Assembly (NCBI RefSeq): GCF_000718015.1
Contig: NZ_JODY01000054.1
Span: 1-26,000, forward strand
DNA from: Streptomyces catenulae
Lineage (GTDB): Bacteria > Actinomycetota > Actinomycetes > Streptomycetales > Streptomycetaceae
Length of the DNA stretch: 26,000 bases
Direction: 5' to 3'
The notes beneath the pieces are model-generated. The model searched no databases, was not told the DNA's origin, and worked only from the letters and a program-made list of their open reading frames with translations. The translations under genes were made by a program, and so were the position numbers. Positions 23,020 through 26,000 of this stretch are shown one piece after another; positions within the stretch are counted from its first letter, which is position 1, and each line of letters opens with the position of its first letter.

Positions 23020-23637
23020 TTACGCCGCCCCCGTCTCCGTCTCCGTCTCGTCGAGTCTGCGGCGAGCCTCCATGAGGGCGAAGCCGAGGAGGTTGGGGCC
23101 CCGCCAGCGGGCCGGGTCCGCGGCCCGCTCGTCGTCGGCGGCCAGGCCGATGCCCCAGATACGGTCCACCGGACTGGCCTCCACCAGGACGCGGCGGCGG
23201 GTCGCCCGCAGGAAGTCGCCCAGCGCGGGATCGCTGCCGAACTTGTGCACACTGCCCTCGACGACCAGCGCGAAGCGGTGCTCCTGCCACCGCGCGTCGT
23301 CGAAACCGCGCACCGTGCGCCCCGCGGCCTTCGCCTCCCCCGGATGGCGCGCCTCGACGGCCCGCCGCTCCGCCTCGGCATCGCCGAACAGCCGGGCCTT
23401 GCCCGCCATCATCCAGTGCTCCGCGGTCGCGTAGGTGACACCGTCGACGGTGAACGGGGCGGGCCACCACTGACTGAGGCAACTCGGCCCGAGCGCACCG
23501 TCGCGGCGCGGGGCATGACCCCAGAAGTGGATGTACCGGAAGCGCCGCCCCGCGGCCACCGCCCGGCGCAGTGCGGGCAGATCCGGAGGGAGGTCGGCGG
23601 CGTCGTTCCGTGCGGTCCCCGTCGCGTCGTGCATCAT
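23020..23637 (-). CDS. NADAR (YbiA-like) domain protein
   Basis: 205 residues covering one NADAR domain. Motifs: IHFWGHAP near 36–42, CLSQWWPAPFTVDGVTYATAEHWMMAGKARLFGD (58–86, with the family Glu73), GFDDARWQEHRF, DRIWGIGLAADD, and PNLLGFALMEARRRL at the C-terminus. NADAR proteins are N-glycosidases. Plant and bacterial members hydrolyse early riboflavin intermediates, and others remove ADP-ribose from guanine in DNA as antidotes to DarT toxins. No DarT-like gene is adjacent, so a stand-alone housekeeping or stress role is more likely. Two ATG codons in tandem allow starts at 23637 or 23634. It is divergent from the second aldehyde dehydrogenase. Confidence 0.88.
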   Translation of the reverse strand: MMHDATGTARNDAADLPPDLPALRRAVAAGRRFRYIHFWGHAPRRDGALGPSCLSQWWPAPFTVDGVTYATAEHWMMAGKARLFGDAEAERRAVEARHPGEAKAAGRTVRGFDDARWQEHRFALVVEGSVHKFGSDPALGDFLRATRRRVLVEASPVDRIWGIGLAADDERAADPARWRGPNLLGFALMEARRRLDETETETGAA

Positions 23638-23837
23638 GCCGGGATTCTGTCAGCGGGCACCGACAACGTGTCGGGCGCCCGCACGACGGAATTCGCAGAA
23701 TTCGTCGCGTGACCAAAAGGAAACTACGGAATCCCTTGTTGGGCACCAGGGGCTCTGTCAGGATCGGCCATCATTTCCGCAATGAGCTACGCCCGGTCGT
23801 GCCGTGGAACGGCTCTGGACCGGCTCAGGAGAGCACC
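23638..23837. promoter_or_regulatory. Divergent promoter region with two hairpins
   Basis: CCGACA-ACG-TGTCGG (23660–23674) is flanked by CGGGC/GCCCG-like outer arms (23654–23681). CGAC-G-GAATTC (23684–23694) and GAATTCGTCG (23698–23707) pair with one bulge around a GCA loop, so two EcoRI sites sit 3 bp apart. For the dehydrogenase, TTGTTG (23736–23741), a 17-bp spacer and CAGGAT (23759–23764) form a plausible -35/-10 pair. Confidence 0.45.
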
Positions 23838-25355
23838 ATGGATCAGCGATTCGATGTGTCCGAGCGGTTTGCCGAGGGTGCGCAATTCATCGACGGACGG
23901 CTTCGGAGCGGCACATCGGGCCGCACCCAGGCCGTGGTGGACCCGGCGACCGGTGAGCAGATCCACACCTATGCGCTGGCCGGAACCGGCGACGTGGACG
24001 CCGCGGTCGACGCCGCGCGCCGTGCCTTCCCCGCATGGAGCGGCGCCACCCCGGGGGAGCGCTCCGACACGCTGCACCGCTTCGCCGCGGCGCTCGCCGA
24101 GGACTCCGCCGACCTCGCCTACGCCGAGTCGCTGAACTGCGGAAAGCCCCTCAAGCTCAGCGAGGAGTTCGACGTTCCGGGCTCCGTCGACAACGCGGCG
24201 TTCTTCGCGGGTGCCGCCCGCCACCTGGAGGGCAAGGCCGCGGCGGAGTACAGCCCCGACCACACCTCCGCCGTGCGGCGCGAGGCCGTCGGCGTCGTCG
24301 GCTCCATCGCGCCCTGGAACTACCCGCTCCAGATGGCCGCGTGGAAGGTGCTGCCCGCGCTCGCCGCCGGGAACACCATCGTCCTCAAGCCCGCCGAGAT
24401 CACCCCGCTGACCTCCCTGATGTTCGCGCAGGCCGCCACCCGCGCGGGGCTGCCGGACGGGGCCCTGAACATCGTCTCCGGCGCGGGGCGGGACGCCGGT
24501 GAACACCTCGTCGGCCACCCCGACGTCGCGATGACGTCGTTCACCGGCTCGACCGCCGTCGGCAAGCGTGTCGCCGAGGTCGCCACGGCCACCGTCAAAC
24601 GCCTCCACCTCGAACTGGGCGGCAAGGCTCCGTTCGTGGTCTTCGACGACGCGGACCTGGAGGCGGCCGTGCACGGGGCGGTCGCCGGTGCCCTGATCAA
24701 CTCGGGCCAGGACTGCACCGCGGCGACCCGGGCGTACGTCCAGCGCCCCCTGTACGACGCGTTCGTGGCCGGTGTCGCCGACCTCATGGCGACCGTACGG
24801 GTCGGTGACCCCTTCGACCGCTCCACCGACCTCGGCCCGCTCATCTCGCACGCCCAGCGTGACCGCGTCGCCGGTTTCGTCGACCGGGCCCGCGCCTACG
24901 CCACCGTCGTCACCGGCGGCGAGGCGCCCCAGGGCGTCCTGGCGAAGGGCGCGTACTACCGGCCCACCCTGATCACCGGTGCTCCCCAGGACAGCGAGAT
25001 CGTCCAGTCGGAGATCTTCGGCCCGGTGCTGGTGGTGCTGCCCTTCGACAGCGACGACGAGGGCATCGCGCTCGCCAACGACACCCCCTACGGGCTCGCC
25101 GCCTCCGCATGGAGCCGGGACGTGTACCGCACGGGGCGCGCCACCCGCGAGATCAAGACCGGTTGCGTGTGGGTCAACGACCACATCCCGATCATCAGCG
25201 AGATGCCGCACGGCGGCGCCAAGGCATCCGGCTACGGCAAGGACATGTCCGCCTACTCCTTCGAGGAGTACACGCAGGTCAAGCACGTCATGTACGACAT
25301 CACCGGGACGGCGAGGAAGGACTGGCACCGGACCGTCTTCGGAGACCGGGCGTAA
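23838..25355 (+). CDS. Second aldehyde dehydrogenase, gamma-aminobutyraldehyde/betaine-aldehyde type
   Basis: 505 residues, complete. Catalytic Cys293 is in NSGQDCTAATR and Glu259 in HLELGGKAP. IAPWNYP (157–163), KPAEITPLTS, EIFGPVLVV and the C-terminal MPHGGAKASGYGKDMSAYSFEEYTQVKHVMYD are present. The catalytic block and C-terminal block closely resemble the dehydrogenase at 18208, so the two are paralogues of the same subgroup, but the rest differs widely, which argues against recent duplication. ATG 23838 follows CAGGAGAGC; the frame's extension to 23571 crosses the promoter. It likely oxidises an omega-aminoaldehyde from polyamine catabolism; the exact substrate is unknown. Confidence 0.9.
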   Translation: MDQRFDVSERFAEGAQFIDGRLRSGTSGRTQAVVDPATGEQIHTYALAGTGDVDAAVDAARRAFPAWSGATPGERSDTLHRFAAALAEDSADLAYAESLNCGKPLKLSEEFDVPGSVDNAAFFAGAARHLEGKAAAEYSPDHTSAVRREAVGVVGSIAPWNYPLQMAAWKVLPALAAGNTIVLKPAEITPLTSLMFAQAATRAGLPDGALNIVSGAGRDAGEHLVGHPDVAMTSFTGSTAVGKRVAEVATATVKRLHLELGGKAPFVVFDDADLEAAVHGAVAGALINSGQDCTAATRAYVQRPLYDAFVAGVADLMATVRVGDPFDRSTDLGPLISHAQRDRVAGFVDRARAYATVVTGGEAPQGVLAKGAYYRPTLITGAPQDSEIVQSEIFGPVLVVLPFDSDDEGIALANDTPYGLAASAWSRDVYRTGRATREIKTGCVWVNDHIPIISEMPHGGAKASGYGKDMSAYSFEEYTQVKHVMYDITGTARKDWHRTVFGDRA

Positions 25356-25466
25356 CTCCGCTACGGGGCGTGCGGCGCGAGGCGTACGCAGTGGGGCACG
25401 GGGCTGCCGCAGGGCGCTTGCCGCAAGGGGCGCCGGGCGGGACGTCCGGCGCCTGTGTGGCGGGTG

Positions 25467-25492
25467 CCGCATGGGGCGGGCGCCCCATGCGG
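25467..25492 (+). terminator. Repeat hairpin 3' of the second aldehyde dehydrogenase
   Basis: CCGCATGGGGCG (25467–25478), GG, CGCCCCATGCGG (25481–25492): a perfect 12-bp palindromic stem made of two opposed motif copies, 111 nt after the stop. With only two central bases, the loop in RNA must open one or two pairs. Confidence 0.55.
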
Positions 25493-25612
25493 GCCGCACC
25501 GGCGGGACGGACACCGCGCGTCGGCGCCCCATACGGTGCCCTCAAACCTCGCGTACGCGCCTCGCCTTGGGCCCGCTCGGGGCGCGCCGCCTCTGCCGTC
25601 GGCTGCACGGGA

Positions 25613-25658
25613 GGCGCCGGGCATGGGGCGCCGGGCATGGGGCGCCGGGCATGGGGCG
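25613..25658 (-). repeat. 14-bp tandem repeat, about three units
   Basis: GCATGGGGCGCCGG occurs exactly at 25621–25634 and 25635–25648, then GCATGGGGCG at 25649, and is preceded by GGCGCCGG. Same 14-bp period and core as the array at 20074–20115, on the opposite strand. Confidence 0.85.
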
Positions 25659-26000
25659 TGCCGCGTGGCGCCCCGCATGAGGCCGGAGCGGCGGGGCCCG
25701 GCCCGGCACAGGTCGTACGGCGAGGACAGATGGCTGACGGCGCGCCATGCCGGTGGCGTCGGCGAAGGGGCCCGTGCCCCGCGCCCCGTGCACGGGATCG
25801 CCGTACCGGTACGGCCTCGACCCCCGTCGGGATCCCGGCGCCCCGCCTCTGTGCGAGGAGCCCGCTCCGCCCCATGCGCCCCGCCCCGTCCCCGTGCACG
25901 GGGACGAGGCAAGCACGGACCCCAACGCACCACCTCCACCCCACCAACAGGCCCCCACACCCCCGTGCACCGCGAGCGCCCCACACACCGTGCCCCACGC

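Larger units (their letters stand above)
25356..26000. other. Repeat-rich non-coding region at window end
   Basis: 645 bp with no credible gene; frames on the minus strand are motif-derived low complexity. It holds six exact motif copies (25469, 25482, 25621, 25635, 25649, 25869). It also holds perfect palindromes CCGTACCGGTACGG (25801–25814) and CGTCCCCGTGCACGGGGACG (25887–25906), and another CCCGTGCACGGG (25785–25796). Confidence 0.7.

Noticed and set aside
25300..25998. Several minus-strand frames at the window end
   Set aside because: Composed of motif-derived Met-Gly, Pro-His-Ala strings without ribosome sites; overlapping in all frames.

Overview
This is a high-GC (about 70% or more by eye) chromosomal segment from an actinomycete, almost certainly a Streptomyces. 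The evidence is the gene order M23 peptidase–rpsB–tsf–pyrH–frr–cdsA–rlmN, the strong GC bias at third codon positions, frequent GTG and TTG starts, and a futalosine-type deaminase. The window starts at a contig edge: bases 8–41 are a Nextera sequencing adapter, not genome.

Layout. 86–1012 (minus) is an M23-type secreted protein, followed by 1.2 kb of mostly non-coding DNA with two DnaA-box-like sites. 2231–6969 (plus) is the translation and envelope block rpsB, tsf, pyrH, frr, cdsA. A strong hairpin lies between rpsB and tsf, and a switch-like leader precedes pyrH. rlmN (23S rRNA/tRNA m2A methyltransferase) stands alone at 7195–8301. A TPP riboswitch (8341–8447) precedes a thiamine ABC importer, thiB-thiP-thiQ (8560–12458). 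On the minus strand follow a multi-TM DMT/EamA-like protein (12692–13663), a two-gene ABC system (14019–15937), a class III aminotransferase and an Lrp/AsnC regulator. Divergent from the regulator is a gamma-aminobutyraldehyde-type dehydrogenase (18208–19662). Next come a Tat lipoprotein of the spermidine/putrescine-binding family, an adenosine-deaminase-family enzyme (probably aminodeoxyfutalosine deaminase of menaquinone synthesis), a NADAR protein, and a second aldehyde dehydrogenase.

Functional logic. rpsB to cdsA is housekeeping. thiBPQ is a thiamine-repressed vitamin importer. The aminotransferase, Lrp regulator, two aldehyde dehydrogenases and polyamine-binding protein look like a putrescine-to-GABA catabolic island. 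Its binding protein has no transporter partners in view.

The most unusual signal is a short dispersed repeat, GCCCCATGC and its complement. I count about 34 exact copies, 30 of them between genes. They form tandem 14-bp arrays and inverted pairs that make strong stem-loops at gene 3' ends, at the convergent thiQ/DMT junction, and at the thiB/thiP junction. They are absent from the promoter regions I examined. This looks like a REP/terminator-like repeat family that I cannot match to a known one. I see no rRNA, tRNA, CRISPR, transposase, phage or defence locus.
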